Source: JACVRX01 sp963831385
GTDB lineage: Bacteria > Actinomycetota > Actinomycetes > Jiangellales > Jiangellaceae
Length of the DNA: 64,000 nucleotides
Reading direction: 5' to 3'
Assembly (NCBI GenBank): GCA_963831385.1
Contig: CAWHPW010000011.1
Coordinates: forward strand, 124,001-188,000
Part shown: piece by piece, positions 24,857 to 33,648 of the stretch
Position numbering within the stretch: the first letter of the stretch is position 1
How the letters are laid out: the number at the start of each line of letters is the position of its first letter
Notes under the pieces: model-generated
The model's database searches: none
What the model was told of the DNA's origin: nothing
What the model saw: only the letters and a program-made list of their open reading frames with translations
Program-made: the position numbers and the translations under genes

Positions 24857-25402
24857 GTGTCGATGCCCTTCTGCACCCAGTGCGGGCACGAGAACCCGCC
24901 CGAGGCGAAATTCTGCTCCCAATGCGGTGCCCGGATGGCCCCGACACCGGAACCGACCGGAAGCGACTCGACGACCACGCTTGCCTTCACCCACGACGAT
25001 GTCGTCGAACGGGACGAAGGTGGCCGTGAAGACGTCGGCGACCTCGGCCCCGCCGATCAGGCGGCAGTCGACGCACTGCCGGCCGGGAGTGCCCTGTTGG
25101 TGGTGCTCAGAGGGCCCAACGCGGGCAGTCGGTTCCTGCTCGACACCGACCTGGTGAGCGCCGGCCGGCACCCTGACTCGGACATCTTCCTCGACGACGT
25201 GACGGTGTCGCGGCGGCACGCCCAGTTCCGCAGGACGGACGATGGTTTCGTGGTCGTGGACGTCGGCAGCCTCAACGGCACGTACGTGAACCGGGACCGG
25301 ATCGACGAGGTCCTGCTGTCCAACGGTGACGAGGTCCAGGTGGGCAAGTACCGACTGGTCTACTACGCCAGCCAGTACGGGTTCGGCGGCGGGCCGCGGT
25401 GA
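24857..25402 (+). CDS. garA: FHA-domain regulator GarA with N-terminal zinc ribbon
   Basis: A 181-residue protein. Residues 5-25 form a zinc ribbon (CTQCGHENPPEAKFCSQCG, two CxxC knuckles). A Thr-rich stretch (STTTLAF) resembles the kinase-target region of GarA/OdhI. The FHA domain follows with GRHPDSDIFLDDVTVSRRHA and GSLNGTYVNRDRI (Gly-Arg, Ser, His, Asn for phosphothreonine binding). GarA and OdhI inhibit 2-oxoglutarate dehydrogenase and related enzymes when unphosphorylated. Mycobacterial GarA lacks the zinc ribbon. GTG 24857 has GGAAGG about 6 bases before it; ATG 24863 is an alternative. It overlaps the MerR gene (GTGA). Confidence 0.88.
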   Translation: MSMPFCTQCGHENPPEAKFCSQCGARMAPTPEPTGSDSTTTLAFTHDDVVERDEGGREDVGDLGPADQAAVDALPAGSALLVVLRGPNAGSRFLLDTDLVSAGRHPDSDIFLDDVTVSRRHAQFRRTDDGFVVVDVGSLNGTYVNRDRIDEVLLSNGDEVQVGKYRLVYYASQYGFGGGPR

Positions 25403-26100
25403 GTTCGGCGCTGCCAGCTCGGCAGACCGTGAGTATCGGGGAGGTCCTGGCACAACTGCGCCCGGATTTCCCCGACGTGACGATTTCCAAGATCCGTTTC
25501 TTGGAGTCAGAGGGTCTGATCGAGCCGCAGCGATCCCCGTCGGGCTACCGCCGGTTCAGCCACGACGACGTCGCCCGGCTCCGGTACGTGCTGACCGTTC
25601 AGCGTGACAACTACCTGCCGTTGCGCGTCATCAAGGAACAACTCGAGCGACTCGACGACGGAATGGAGCTTTCTTTCCGCGGCCGGCCGGGCGCACCGCA
25701 CAGCTTGGCGGGTTCGGCCAGGGACCCCAGCGAAGTCCGGCTGTCTCGCTCGGCACTGCTCGAGGCAGCTGACATCAGCGACGACTTGCTCACTGAGCTC
25801 GAGTCCTACGGGTTGGTCACCGCCCGGGGCGCGACGTTCGACGCGGACGCGCTGCTCGTGGCTCGCACCGCAGGCGAGCTGGCCGCGCACGGTCTCGAGC
25901 CTCGTCATCTGCGCACGATCCGCAGTGCCGCGGAGCGGGAAGTCGACCTGGTAGAACAGCTCGTCGCACCGCTGCTGCGGCAGCGAGGAGCCGAAGCTCG
26001 CGGCCGGGGAGAGGAAACCGCCAGGGAGATCGCCCGGCTCACCTCGCGGCTGCACGCCACGATCGTCGACGCTCAACTGCGCCGGGTACGCACCCGCTGA
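25399..26100 (+). CDS. ftsR: MerR-family regulator FtsR
   Basis: A 233-residue MerR-type protein with an N-terminal winged helix (TVSIGEVLAQLRPDFPDVTI, SKIRFLESEGLIEPQRSPSG, YRRFSHDDVARL). The C-terminal part lacks metal-binding Cys residues. It corresponds to Rv1828, whose corynebacterial orthologue FtsR activates ftsZ. The start GTG overlaps the garA stop, so a phosphorylation-controlled metabolic switch and a division regulator share a transcript. The effector is unknown. Confidence 0.88.
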   Translation: MSSALPARQTVSIGEVLAQLRPDFPDVTISKIRFLESEGLIEPQRSPSGYRRFSHDDVARLRYVLTVQRDNYLPLRVIKEQLERLDDGMELSFRGRPGAPHSLAGSARDPSEVRLSRSALLEAADISDDLLTELESYGLVTARGATFDADALLVARTAGELAAHGLEPRHLRTIRSAAEREVDLVEQLVAPLLRQRGAEARGRGEETAREIARLTSRLHATIVDAQLRRVRTR

Positions 26101-26111
26101 CGCGGGCCATG

Positions 26112-26159
26112 CTTGCTGCTGGGCTTGCTGCTGGGCTCGCTGCTGGGCTGACCGCTGGG
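26112..26159. repeat. 12-bp tandem repeat, four units
   Basis: Four consecutive 12-mers: CTTGCTGCTGGG twice, CTCGCTGCTGGG and a decayed CTGACCGCTGGG. They occupy the gap between ftsR and the DUF151 gene, just upstream of its promoter. Copy number may vary between strains. Confidence 0.8.
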
Positions 26160-26174
26160 TCACCTCCTCTGGCG

Positions 26175-26189
26175 TAGGGTTGAAGGGTG
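26175..26189 (+). promoter_or_regulatory. -10 element for a probably leaderless mRNA
   Basis: TAGGGT at 26175-26180 ends six bases before the GTG start at 26187, and no ribosome site is present. This TANNNT-N6-GTG arrangement is typical of actinobacterial leaderless transcripts. Confidence 0.55.
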
Positions 26190-26663
26190 CGCGAGCTCGA
26201 CGTGGTCGGAGTGCGGGTCGAGATGCCGTCGAACCAGCCGATCGTCCTCCTCCGGGAAGTGGGCGGCGAGCGGTACCTACCAATCTGGATCGGCGCGGTC
26301 GAGGCCACCGCGATCGCCTTCGCTCAACAGGGCGTCACGCCCGAGCGCCCGATGACCCATGACTTGTTCAAAGATGTGCTCGACGCCATCGGCGCCACGC
26401 TGGAGCAGGTGCGTATCACCGAGATGCGCAACAGCACGTACTACGCCGAACTGGTGTTCACCGGCGGAATTCGGGTTAGCTCACGTCCGTCGGATTCCAT
26501 CGCCCTCGCGCTGCGCACGGGAACGCGGATCTTCGCTGCCGAACCACTCCTCGACGAGGTCGGGATCGTCATCGCCGACAGCTCCGACGAGGAGCAGGAG
26601 GACGAGGTCGAGAAGTTCCGCGAGTTCCTCGACCAGGTGACGCCCGAGGACTTCGGCGGATAG
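26187..26663 (+). CDS. Bifunctional nuclease family protein (DUF151)
   Basis: A 158-residue protein of the DUF151 family (Rv1829). Signature stretches are MPSNQPIVLLREVGGERYLP, IWIGAVEATAIAFAQQG, MTHDLFKDVLDAIGATLEQV and RPSDSIALALRTGTRIFAAE. Plant and Thermotoga members have been linked to nuclease activity, but the bacterial role is not settled. The acidic C-terminal tail (SSDEEQEDEVEKF) is usual. It probably starts without a leader (see promoter). Confidence 0.9.
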   Translation: MRELDVVGVRVEMPSNQPIVLLREVGGERYLPIWIGAVEATAIAFAQQGVTPERPMTHDLFKDVLDAIGATLEQVRITEMRNSTYYAELVFTGGIRVSSRPSDSIALALRTGTRIFAAEPLLDEVGIVIADSSDEEQEDEVEKFREFLDQVTPEDFGG

Positions 26664-26727
26664 GGGCGTGCTGCGCCGACCGGTCGACACTCACTCTCGA
26701 GTTGAGGTCGAGGGCCCGCGTGTTGCA

Positions 26728-26756
26728 TTGACCCCGCCCCTGCCCCCGCCTAGCGT
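26728..26756 (+). promoter_or_regulatory. Sigma-A type promoter of the second merR
   Basis: TTGACC (26728-26733), a 17-base C-rich spacer and TAGCGT (26751-26756). The expected start is about 26763, giving a short leader with GGAGGAG before the GTG at 26790. Confidence 0.6.
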
Positions 26757-26789
26757 CGCGGGTGTCGAGAAGAAGACGGAGGAGTCGGC

Positions 26790-27395
26790 GTGAGCGGAGA
26801 CACCACGGGCGGCACGGGCCCGGTTGGAGCGCCGCCGGTCGATGCCGTCGCGGAGGCCGGCCGGCAGGGTTTGCTCTTCGAGGGCATGGTCGGGCCGATT
26901 CCCGCCGACGTGGGCTACCGCGGACCGACGGCGTGCGCGGCTGCCGGCATCACCTACCGACAGCTCGACTATTGGGCCCGCACCGGCCTGGTGGAGGCGA
27001 CCGTCCGGCCTGCCTCCGGGTCGGGAACCCAGCGGCTCTACTCGTTCCGCGACATTCTGGTCCTCAAGATCGTCAAACGCCTGCTCGACACCGGTGTCTC
27101 GCTGCAGCAGATCCGCCAGGCGGTCCAATACTTACGTGATCGCGGCGTCGAGGATTTGGCTGGGATCACCTTGATGAGCGACGGAGCGAGCGTCTACGAG
27201 TGCACCTCGGCTGATGAGGTCGTCGACCTCGTCCAGGGCGGCCAGGGCGTATTCGGCATTGCGGTCGGGCGGGTGTGGCGCGAAGTCGAGGCAAGCTTGA
27301 TCGAGATTCCGGGCGAACGACCTGGCGAGGAGCCTGGTGAGCACCCGGGCGACGAGCTCGCGGCACGCCGTCGCACTCGTGTTGCCGGCGCCTGA
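26790..27395 (+). CDS. MerR-family regulator (Rv1830-like)
   Basis: A 201-residue MerR-type protein. After about 45 residues comes the winged helix (YRGPTACAAAGITYRQLDYW, ARTGLVEATVRPASGSGTQR, LYSFRDILVLKIVKRLLDTG) and a helical region, with no metal-binding Cys. The C-terminus carries four tetrapeptide repeats (PGER-PGEE-PGEH-PGDE). It matches Rv1830, studied in mycobacteria as a regulator tied to cell-cycle or drug tolerance. The GTG start has a strong GGAGGAG site. Confidence 0.88.
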   Translation: MSGDTTGGTGPVGAPPVDAVAEAGRQGLLFEGMVGPIPADVGYRGPTACAAAGITYRQLDYWARTGLVEATVRPASGSGTQRLYSFRDILVLKIVKRLLDTGVSLQQIRQAVQYLRDRGVEDLAGITLMSDGASVYECTSADEVVDLVQGGQGVFGIAVGRVWREVEASLIEIPGERPGEEPGEHPGDELAARRRTRVAGA

Positions 27396-27410
27396 CCGCA
27401 GGCTGCGGTC
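27394..27410 (+). terminator. Short hairpin at the merR stop
   Basis: GACCGC / GCGGTC with a 5-base loop begins inside the merR stop codon. There is no U-run, so it may be a weak terminator between merR and gcvP. Confidence 0.35.
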
Positions 27411-27504
27411 GTAGCGCCCAGCCCAGGTAGAGTTGACCCGAGCCGCTGGCCCGGCCGGGAGTATCTTCGCGCGGCTATCATCGAGCGCCGTCGAGGAGCC
27501 CTGA

Positions 27505-30387
27505 ATGTCCGACTCGTCCCCGCTGACTGCGGTCAGCAGTACAGCGCCGTTCGTCGGCCGGCATATCGGAGCCCGTGACGACGAGATCGCCCGTATGCTC
27601 GCCGCTGTCCGACAGCCGTCGCTCGACGCGTTGATCGAGGCAGCCGTGCCGGCCGGGATCCGCACTCTCGGCCAACTTGATCTTCCACCGGCTGCCACCG
27701 AACTGGCCGCGCTGGAGGAGCTGAGAGTGCTGGCTCGGCGCAACCAGCGCCAGGTGCAGATGATCGGACTCGGCTACTACGACACCGTTACCCCGCCAGT
27801 GGTCGTGCGGCGGGTGCTGGAGAGCCCGGCGTGGTACACGGCGTATACGCCGTATCAGGCCGAGATATCGCAGGGGCGGCTCGAGGCCCTGCTCAACTTC
27901 CAGACCATGGTGGCCGATCTGACCGGGCTGGTCACCGCCAACGCCAGCCTCCTCGACGAAGCCACGGCTGCCGCGGAAGCGATGACGCTGATGCGACGGT
28001 CGACCTCGCAAGGGGCGAGTCGCATGGTGATCGATGCCGATTGCCTCCCGCAGACGATCGCGGTCGTCGAGACCCGTGCGGAGCCGCTCGGCATCACCGT
28101 CGAGGTCGCAGACCTGTCGGCCGGCCTGCCCGAGGGCGAGCTGTTCGGCGTGCTGCTGCAGTATCCCGGCGCATCCGGCCGCCTGGCCGACCTCAGGCCG
28201 ATCATCGATGCCGCTCACGAGCGCGGGGGCCTCGTTACGGTGGCCGCAGACCTGCTTGCCCTCACCCTGCTCGAGTCTCCAGGCGAGCAGGGTGCCGATG
28301 TGGTGGTCGGATCGTCCCAGCGCTTCGGTGTGCCCCTGGGGTACGGCGGTCCGCATGCCGGTTTCATGGCGGTACGGGCCGGCCTCGAACGTGGTCTGCC
28401 CGGCCGACTGGTCGGGGTTTCCGTCGATGCCGATGGTGCGCCCGCATACCGGCTGGCGCTGCAGACCCGGGAGCAGCACATTCGGCGCGAGCGCGCAACC
28501 TCCAATATCTGCACGGCACAGGTCCTGCTGGCCGTGGTCGCGTCGATGTACGCCGTCTGGCACGGTCCGGATGGGCTGCGCGAGATCGCGTCCCGGGTGC
28601 ACCGGCACGCGGTCATGCTGACCGCCGGCCTTCGAGCTAGCGGTATCGAGGTCGTTCACGGCGCCTACTTCGACACCATCCTCGCTCGGCTTCCAGGCCG
28701 GGCCGAGGCCGTCGTCGCTGCGGCAGCCGAGCTGGGCGTCAACATCGGCCTGGCCGACGCGGATCACGTGCGGATCGCCTGTGACGAGGTGACCACGACG
28801 ACGCATCTCGAGCTGGTGTGGAAGGCCTTCGGGGCGGCGGGGGCTGAGCACGTCGATACACGCGACGTCATTCCCGCCGCGGTACGCCGAACCACCCCTT
28901 TCCTCACCCATCCGGTCTTCTCGACCCATCGTTCGGAGACCTCGATGCTGCGGTACTTGCGTCGGCTCGGGGACAAGGACTATGCGCTCGACCGCGGGAT
29001 GATCCCGCTCGGGTCGTGCACGATGAAACTGAACGCCACCACCGAGATGGAAGCCATCACCTGGCCCGGGTTCGCCGGCATCCATCCGTTCGCACCGGTC
29101 GAACAGACCCAGGGGTATCTCGAGCTGATCCGGCAGCTCGAGCAGTGGCTTGTCACGATCACCGGCTACGACGCTGTCTCGCTGCAACCCAATGCCGGCT
29201 CCCAGGGTGAGCTCGCCGGACTGCTGGCCATCCGCGCCTACCATCAGTCCCGCGGCGACGACGTGCGCGAGGTCTGCCTCATTCCGTCCAGCGCACACGG
29301 CACCAACGCCGCCTCGGCCGTCATGGCCGGCATGCGCGTGGTTGTCGTCGGTGCTGAGGAGGACGGCACGATCGACCTCGCCGACCTTCGGACCAAGCTC
29401 GGCGAGCATGAAGACCGCGTTGCCGCGATCATGGTGACCTACCCCTCCACGCATGGGGTGTACGAGGAGGGCATCACCGAGATCTGCCGGCTGGTTCACC
29501 AGGCTGGCGGGCAGGTCTACGTCGACGGTGCCAACCTCAACGCGCTGGTCGGCCTGGCCAAGCCCGGTGAGTTCGGCGCCGACGTCAGCCATCTGAACCT
29601 GCACAAGACGTTCTGCATCCCGCACGGCGGTGGCGGGCCGGGTGTTGGTCCGGTGGCGGTGAAGTCTCATCTCGCGCCGTTCCTACCTAACCATCCGCTG
29701 CTGCCGGAGGCCGGCCCCGCCACCGGAGTCGGGCCAGTGTCAGCAGCGCCGTTCGGCTCGGCCGGGGTGCTGCCGATCTCGTGGGCCTACGTGCGGATGA
29801 TGGGTCCGGACGGGTTGCGGCTGGCCACCCAGGTTGCCGTGCTGGCCGCCAACTATGTCGCCGTGCGGCTGAGCGAGCACTACCCCGTGCTCTACACCGG
29901 CCAGGACGGCCTGGTGGCCCATGAGTGCATCATCGATGTGCGGCCACTGACCAAGGCGACGGGTGTGACCGTGGACGACGTCGCCAAGAGGTTGATCGAC
30001 TACGGCTTCCACGCCCCGACCATGTCGTTTCCGGTGGCGGGCACGCTGATGTTCGAGCCGACAGAGTCCGAGGACCTGCCTGAACTCGACCGCTTCTGCG
30101 ACGCGATGATCGGCATCCGGGCCGAGATCGACAAGGTCGCGGCGGGGGAGTGGCCGCGCGATGACAACCCATTGCGCAACGCCCCGCACCCGGCAGCGAC
30201 GTTGGTTGGTGACTGGACTCACCCCTACGACCGTGCGACAGCTGTGTTCCCCAGCGCTGGCACGCGAGTGGACAAGTACTGGCCGCCGGTCCGCCGCGTC
30301 GACAGCGCTTATGGCGACCGACACTTGGTGTGTTCCTGTCCACCGCCGGAGGCGTTCGAGGCACTCGACGGCAGCAAGTCCGACTGA
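27505..30387 (+). CDS. gcvP: Glycine dehydrogenase (decarboxylating), GcvP
   Basis: A 960-residue P-protein of the glycine cleavage system in the single-chain form (both homologous halves fused). It decarboxylates glycine on pyridoxal phosphate and passes the aminomethyl group to GcvH. PLP is bound by K701 in NLHKTFCIPHGGGGPG. Other signatures are FVGRHIGARDDEIARMLAAV at the start, YTPYQAEISQGRLEALLNFQ and MIPLGSCTMKLNATTEM. The ATG at 27505 has GAGGAG 8 bases upstream. No glycine riboswitch is visible in the 109-base gap before it. Confidence 0.97.
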   Translation: MSDSSPLTAVSSTAPFVGRHIGARDDEIARMLAAVRQPSLDALIEAAVPAGIRTLGQLDLPPAATELAALEELRVLARRNQRQVQMIGLGYYDTVTPPVVVRRVLESPAWYTAYTPYQAEISQGRLEALLNFQTMVADLTGLVTANASLLDEATAAAEAMTLMRRSTSQGASRMVIDADCLPQTIAVVETRAEPLGITVEVADLSAGLPEGELFGVLLQYPGASGRLADLRPIIDAAHERGGLVTVAADLLALTLLESPGEQGADVVVGSSQRFGVPLGYGGPHAGFMAVRAGLERGLPGRLVGVSVDADGAPAYRLALQTREQHIRRERATSNICTAQVLLAVVASMYAVWHGPDGLREIASRVHRHAVMLTAGLRASGIEVVHGAYFDTILARLPGRAEAVVAAAAELGVNIGLADADHVRIACDEVTTTTHLELVWKAFGAAGAEHVDTRDVIPAAVRRTTPFLTHPVFSTHRSETSMLRYLRRLGDKDYALDRGMIPLGSCTMKLNATTEMEAITWPGFAGIHPFAPVEQTQGYLELIRQLEQWLVTITGYDAVSLQPNAGSQGELAGLLAIRAYHQSRGDDVREVCLIPSSAHGTNAASAVMAGMRVVVVGAEEDGTIDLADLRTKLGEHEDRVAAIMVTYPSTHGVYEEGITEICRLVHQAGGQVYVDGANLNALVGLAKPGEFGADVSHLNLHKTFCIPHGGGGPGVGPVAVKSHLAPFLPNHPLLPEAGPATGVGPVSAAPFGSAGVLPISWAYVRMMGPDGLRLATQVAVLAANYVAVRLSEHYPVLYTGQDGLVAHECIIDVRPLTKATGVTVDDVAKRLIDYGFHAPTMSFPVAGTLMFEPTESEDLPELDRFCDAMIGIRAEIDKVAAGEWPRDDNPLRNAPHPAATLVGDWTHPYDRATAVFPSAGTRVDKYWPPVRRVDSAYGDRHLVCSCPPPEAFEALDGSKSD

Positions 30388-30437
30388 TCAATTCAGCAAT
30401 CGACCGGACAGGGGTCTGCCGGGCGCGGAGTGTTGCG

Positions 30438-30481
30438 CGCGGTGGCACCGCTAGCAGGGGGGCGGAAGCGGTGCCACCGCG
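30438..30481. terminator. Strong hairpin after gcvP
   Basis: A perfect 14-bp stem (CGCGGTGGCACCGC / GCGGTGCCACCGCG) with a 16-base loop, 50 bases after the gcvP stop, between convergent genes. No U-run. Confidence 0.6.
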
Positions 30482-30535
30482 TGACCCAACGCAGCAGGGG
30501 ACCTGCCGCGCGGCCGGCACGATACTCGCCGAACG

Positions 30536-30562
30536 GCTGCGATGGCATCCTCCCATCGCAGC
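30536..30562. terminator. Hairpin facing tldE
   Basis: A perfect 10-bp stem (GCTGCGATGG / CCATCGCAGC) with a 7-base loop, 75 bases beyond the tldE stop. It may end the minus-strand tldD-tldE transcript. The rest of 30388-30636 shows no gene. Confidence 0.5.
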
Positions 30563-30636
30563 GGCCTGGCGGTCGCTCTTGCGGACTGGGTGCGGACTCT
30601 GGGACGTGGTGGATCACATCAGCGCAGGTCAGCGGC

Positions 30637-32031
30637 CTAACGCGCCTCGGAGACCGAGCTCATGTTGAAGTCGGGAACGCGCAGAGGGGGCATGGCGGTC
30701 CGCGGGAAGTAGTCACCCCACTCGCGACTGAATGCGGGCACGGTCGCGCCGGCGGCGGCGAAGCGGTCGAGGAGCGCAACCGGGCTCTCGTTGAACCGGA
30801 AGTTGTTTGCCGCGCCGACCACCTCGCCGCCCTCGACCAGGTAGACGCCGTCGCGACTCAGCCCGGTGAGAAGCAGGGTCTGCGGGTCGACCTCCCGGAT
30901 GTACCACAGGCTGGTGAGCAGCAACCCACGCTCGACCCCAGCGACGAGGTCGTCGATGGAACCGGCTGCACCGGTGACCGTCAGCCCGAGGTTGTCGACG
31001 TATGGAGTCGTTTCCAGACCGGTGAGCTCTGCGGAGAATCGAGTCTGCAGCAAGGCGGCCAGCGTGCCATCGCGGACCCACTCGGTACGCCCGGCCGGCA
31101 GCCCGTTGTCGAACACGCTCTGCTCCGCACTGGAGGCGTGTGCGACGACAAGAGGAGCGCACTCCAGCCCAGCCGCAGCCGGATCCGACCAGAGCGAGAC
31201 CGGTTTGTCTGAGAGCTTCTGTCCCACCCGAGTGCCTCGACCCGGCTGCGCGAACACCGTCCGACCTTCGTGGGCGTCGCGAGCGCTCATCGTCCAGTAC
31301 GCATAGATCATCAGATCGGCGACAGCGGTTGGCGGCAGGACCGTGTCGTAGTGTCCCGCGGGTAGCTCGACGCTGCGTTCTGCCCATGCCAGCCGCCGAA
31401 CGAGCTCCCGGTCCAAGGCGTCGACCTCGACGTCAGCGAGGTCTCGTGCGGACTGGCCAACCCAGGCCGACCTCTGCAGGTCTTCCGACTTCGCGGTGAT
31501 CGTGACGTGTCCAGCCGGCTGCTCGTGCCGAAACCGCAACCCAGCCGACGAGCCGAGATACGTGGTGACGACTGAATGCTCGACGTAACCGTACGAACGT
31601 CGCTTCTGCGCTGTGGCACGGCCGAACGCCTCGCCGAGCGCCGGCGAGATCCCCTCGAAGGCTTCTAGTGTTGTCTCGCCGGCCGGCTGGTTCCACCCGT
31701 CGGCATGGCCGTCACCCGGCACCAGCGCTCTGGCGTCCTCGGCCGGGCCGTTGTCCTGCGCGGCCTGTTCGGCGGCACGAACCAGAGGTTCAAGCGTCTC
31801 GGGAGTAACCGCGCTGCGGGCGACCACCCCTGCAGCTGTGCCCGACGCGCCGTGGAGTGTCGCGACGACAGTCACCGAGCGCGACCGCATCACACCGTTG
31901 GTGGTGAGCGTGTTGTTCGCCCACCTCAGGTTTGCGCTGTCTGACTCGTCCACCAGAACGACACAGTCGTCGGTCTTGGACAGCTCGAGACAGCGCTCGA
32001 CGATTTCCTGCGGTGTCATCGGGGACGCCAT
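30637..32031 (-). CDS. tldE: TldE/PmbA family peptidase subunit
   Basis: A 464-residue protein of the TldD/PmbA family. It starts with SPMTPQEIVERCLELSKTDD and has RWANNTLTTNGVMRSRSVTV and LLLTGLSRDGVYLVEGGEVV near the C-terminus. As in other TldE subunits there is no HExxxH zinc motif; the partner TldD carries it. TldDE degrades unfolded or leader peptides, for example in modified-peptide maturation. The ATG at 32031 lies five bases after the tldD stop; the frame is open further but inside tldD. The gene is intact, unlike its partner. Confidence 0.9.
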   Translation of the reverse strand: MASPMTPQEIVERCLELSKTDDCVVLVDESDSANLRWANNTLTTNGVMRSRSVTVVATLHGASGTAAGVVARSAVTPETLEPLVRAAEQAAQDNGPAEDARALVPGDGHADGWNQPAGETTLEAFEGISPALGEAFGRATAQKRRSYGYVEHSVVTTYLGSSAGLRFRHEQPAGHVTITAKSEDLQRSAWVGQSARDLADVEVDALDRELVRRLAWAERSVELPAGHYDTVLPPTAVADLMIYAYWTMSARDAHEGRTVFAQPGRGTRVGQKLSDKPVSLWSDPAAAGLECAPLVVAHASSAEQSVFDNGLPAGRTEWVRDGTLAALLQTRFSAELTGLETTPYVDNLGLTVTGAAGSIDDLVAGVERGLLLTSLWYIREVDPQTLLLTGLSRDGVYLVEGGEVVGAANNFRFNESPVALLDRFAAAGATVPAFSREWGDYFPRTAMPPLRVPDFNMSSVSEAR

Positions 32032-32035
32032 GAGC

Positions 32036-33563
32036 TCAGTTCCCACCTTCGGCTGCCGTGTTGAGGATCCGCACCGACCGGAACAAAGCCGACGGGCAGC
32101 CGTGAGACACCGGAGCAACCTGGCCCGGCTGGGCCTTGCCGCAGTTGAATGCACCGCCGAGAACGTAGGTGTCCCGTCCGCCAACGGCTGCCATCGACCC
32201 CCAGAAGTCGGTGGTGGTCGCCTGGTACGCGACGTCCTTGAGCTGACCGGCGAGCCGCCCGTTCTCGATCCGGTAGAAGCGCTGGCCGGTGAACTGGAAG
32301 TTGTACCGCTGCATGTCGATCGACCAGGACTTGTCACCGACGACGTAGATGCCTCGGTCAACCTGACCGATCAGCTCCTCGGTCGTCGGCCCGCCCTCGG
32401 CGGGCTGCAGCGACACGTTCGCCATCCGCTGCACGGCGACGTGCCCGGGGGAGTCGGCGTACGCGCACCCGTTGGAGCGGGCGGTCCCCAGGGTCTCGGA
32501 CATCAGCCGGGCCATCCGCCGATCAAGCTGGTAGCCCACCAAGACGCCGTCGCGGACGATGTCCCACCGCTGCGCCTCGACGCCCTCATCGTCGAACCCG
32601 ACCGATGCCAACCCGTACGGCACCGTGCGGTCGCCGGTCACCTGCATCACCGGCGAGCCATATCGCAGCGAGCCGAGCTGGTCCGGCGTGGCGAACGACG
32701 TACCCGCATAGTTGGCCTCGTACCCGAGCGCTCGGTCGAGCTCGGTCGCATGCCCGATGGATTCGTGGATGGTCAGCCACAGGTTCGACGGGTCGACGAC
32801 GAGGTCGTAGCGACCGGCCTCGACTCCTGGTGCCCCGAGCTTCTCGGCCAGCGTTTCGGGTAACTCGTCGAGGGCGGCATCCCAGTCGATGACGTCGTCG
32901 GCACCGGTCACGTACTCCCAACCGCGGCCCGCTGGTGCCGCGAGTGTCCGCATCGTCTCGAACCGCCCACCCTCGGCGTCCACGGCGAGTGCCTCCACGA
33001 CCGGGTGCAGACGCACGCGCTGCTGGGTCGTCACCGTGCCGGCCGTGTCGGCGTAGAACTTGCCTTCCAGCACCTGGTCAAGGCGTGCCGTGACGTGGTC
33101 GACGCCCGGCTGGTCGAGAACCCGGCGCGAATACGCCGCCATGAGCTCGACCTTCTCGGTGTCGGGCACCGTGAACGGGTCGATCTGGTAGGCGGAGATC
33201 CACGTGCGATCGGGCTGTACCGGTTCGTCGGCAAGCTCGATTCGCTCTGGACTCATGTCATGGGCCGCACGGGCGATATCGACAGCCTGTCCGACGGCAC
33301 GCGACCGCCTCGTCCACGCTCAACTCGACCGCGGCCGCGAATCCCCAGGTGCCCTCGTGAACCACGCGCACACCGAAGCCGACGTCCTCGCCGTCATGGG
33401 TACCTTCCAGCCGACCGTCCCGCAGCGACATCTGCTGGCCACGGATCCGCTCCATCCGGAAGTCAGCGTGTTCGACACCCAACTCCTGCGCACGTTCCAG
33501 CGCGGCGTCGGCGAGCGTCCGCATCGGCAGGGCGAGGAATGCGGCGTCCATCCCGAGAGACAT
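32036..33563 (-). pseudogene. tldD: TldD metallopeptidase, disrupted by a +1 frameshift
   Basis: Two reading frames together encode one TldD. Bases 33563 to about 33300 give the N-terminus (LPMRTLADAALERAQELGVE; LRDGRLEGTHDGEDVGFGVR; WGFAAAVELSVDEAVA), then the frame stops after a few garbled codons. Dropping one base near 33299 continues as AVGQAVDIARAAHDMSPERI and on to the end. The span is 1528 bases, one more than a multiple of three. The zinc site HESIGHATE is in the downstream frame, and the C-terminus is complete. There is no slippery heptamer, so a real mutation or a one-base sequence error is more likely than programmed frameshifting. If real, the TldDE protease would lack its catalytic subunit. 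Confidence 0.85.
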
Positions 33564-33648
33564 TCGCCCGAGCCTAGTCGGACCGGCCCGCCGGCAACGT
33601 CTCCGGAGGTGTCACGGACCCCCACGCGCCGTCTGAGACGATGACGCG

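Noticed and set aside
27396..27504. Possible glycine riboswitch before gcvP
   Set aside because: The gap is only 109 bases and lacks the conserved glycine-aptamer core; only a short hairpin is seen.
27478..29670. 730-codon minus-strand open frame
   Set aside because: Fully antisense to gcvP; low-complexity shadow without motifs.
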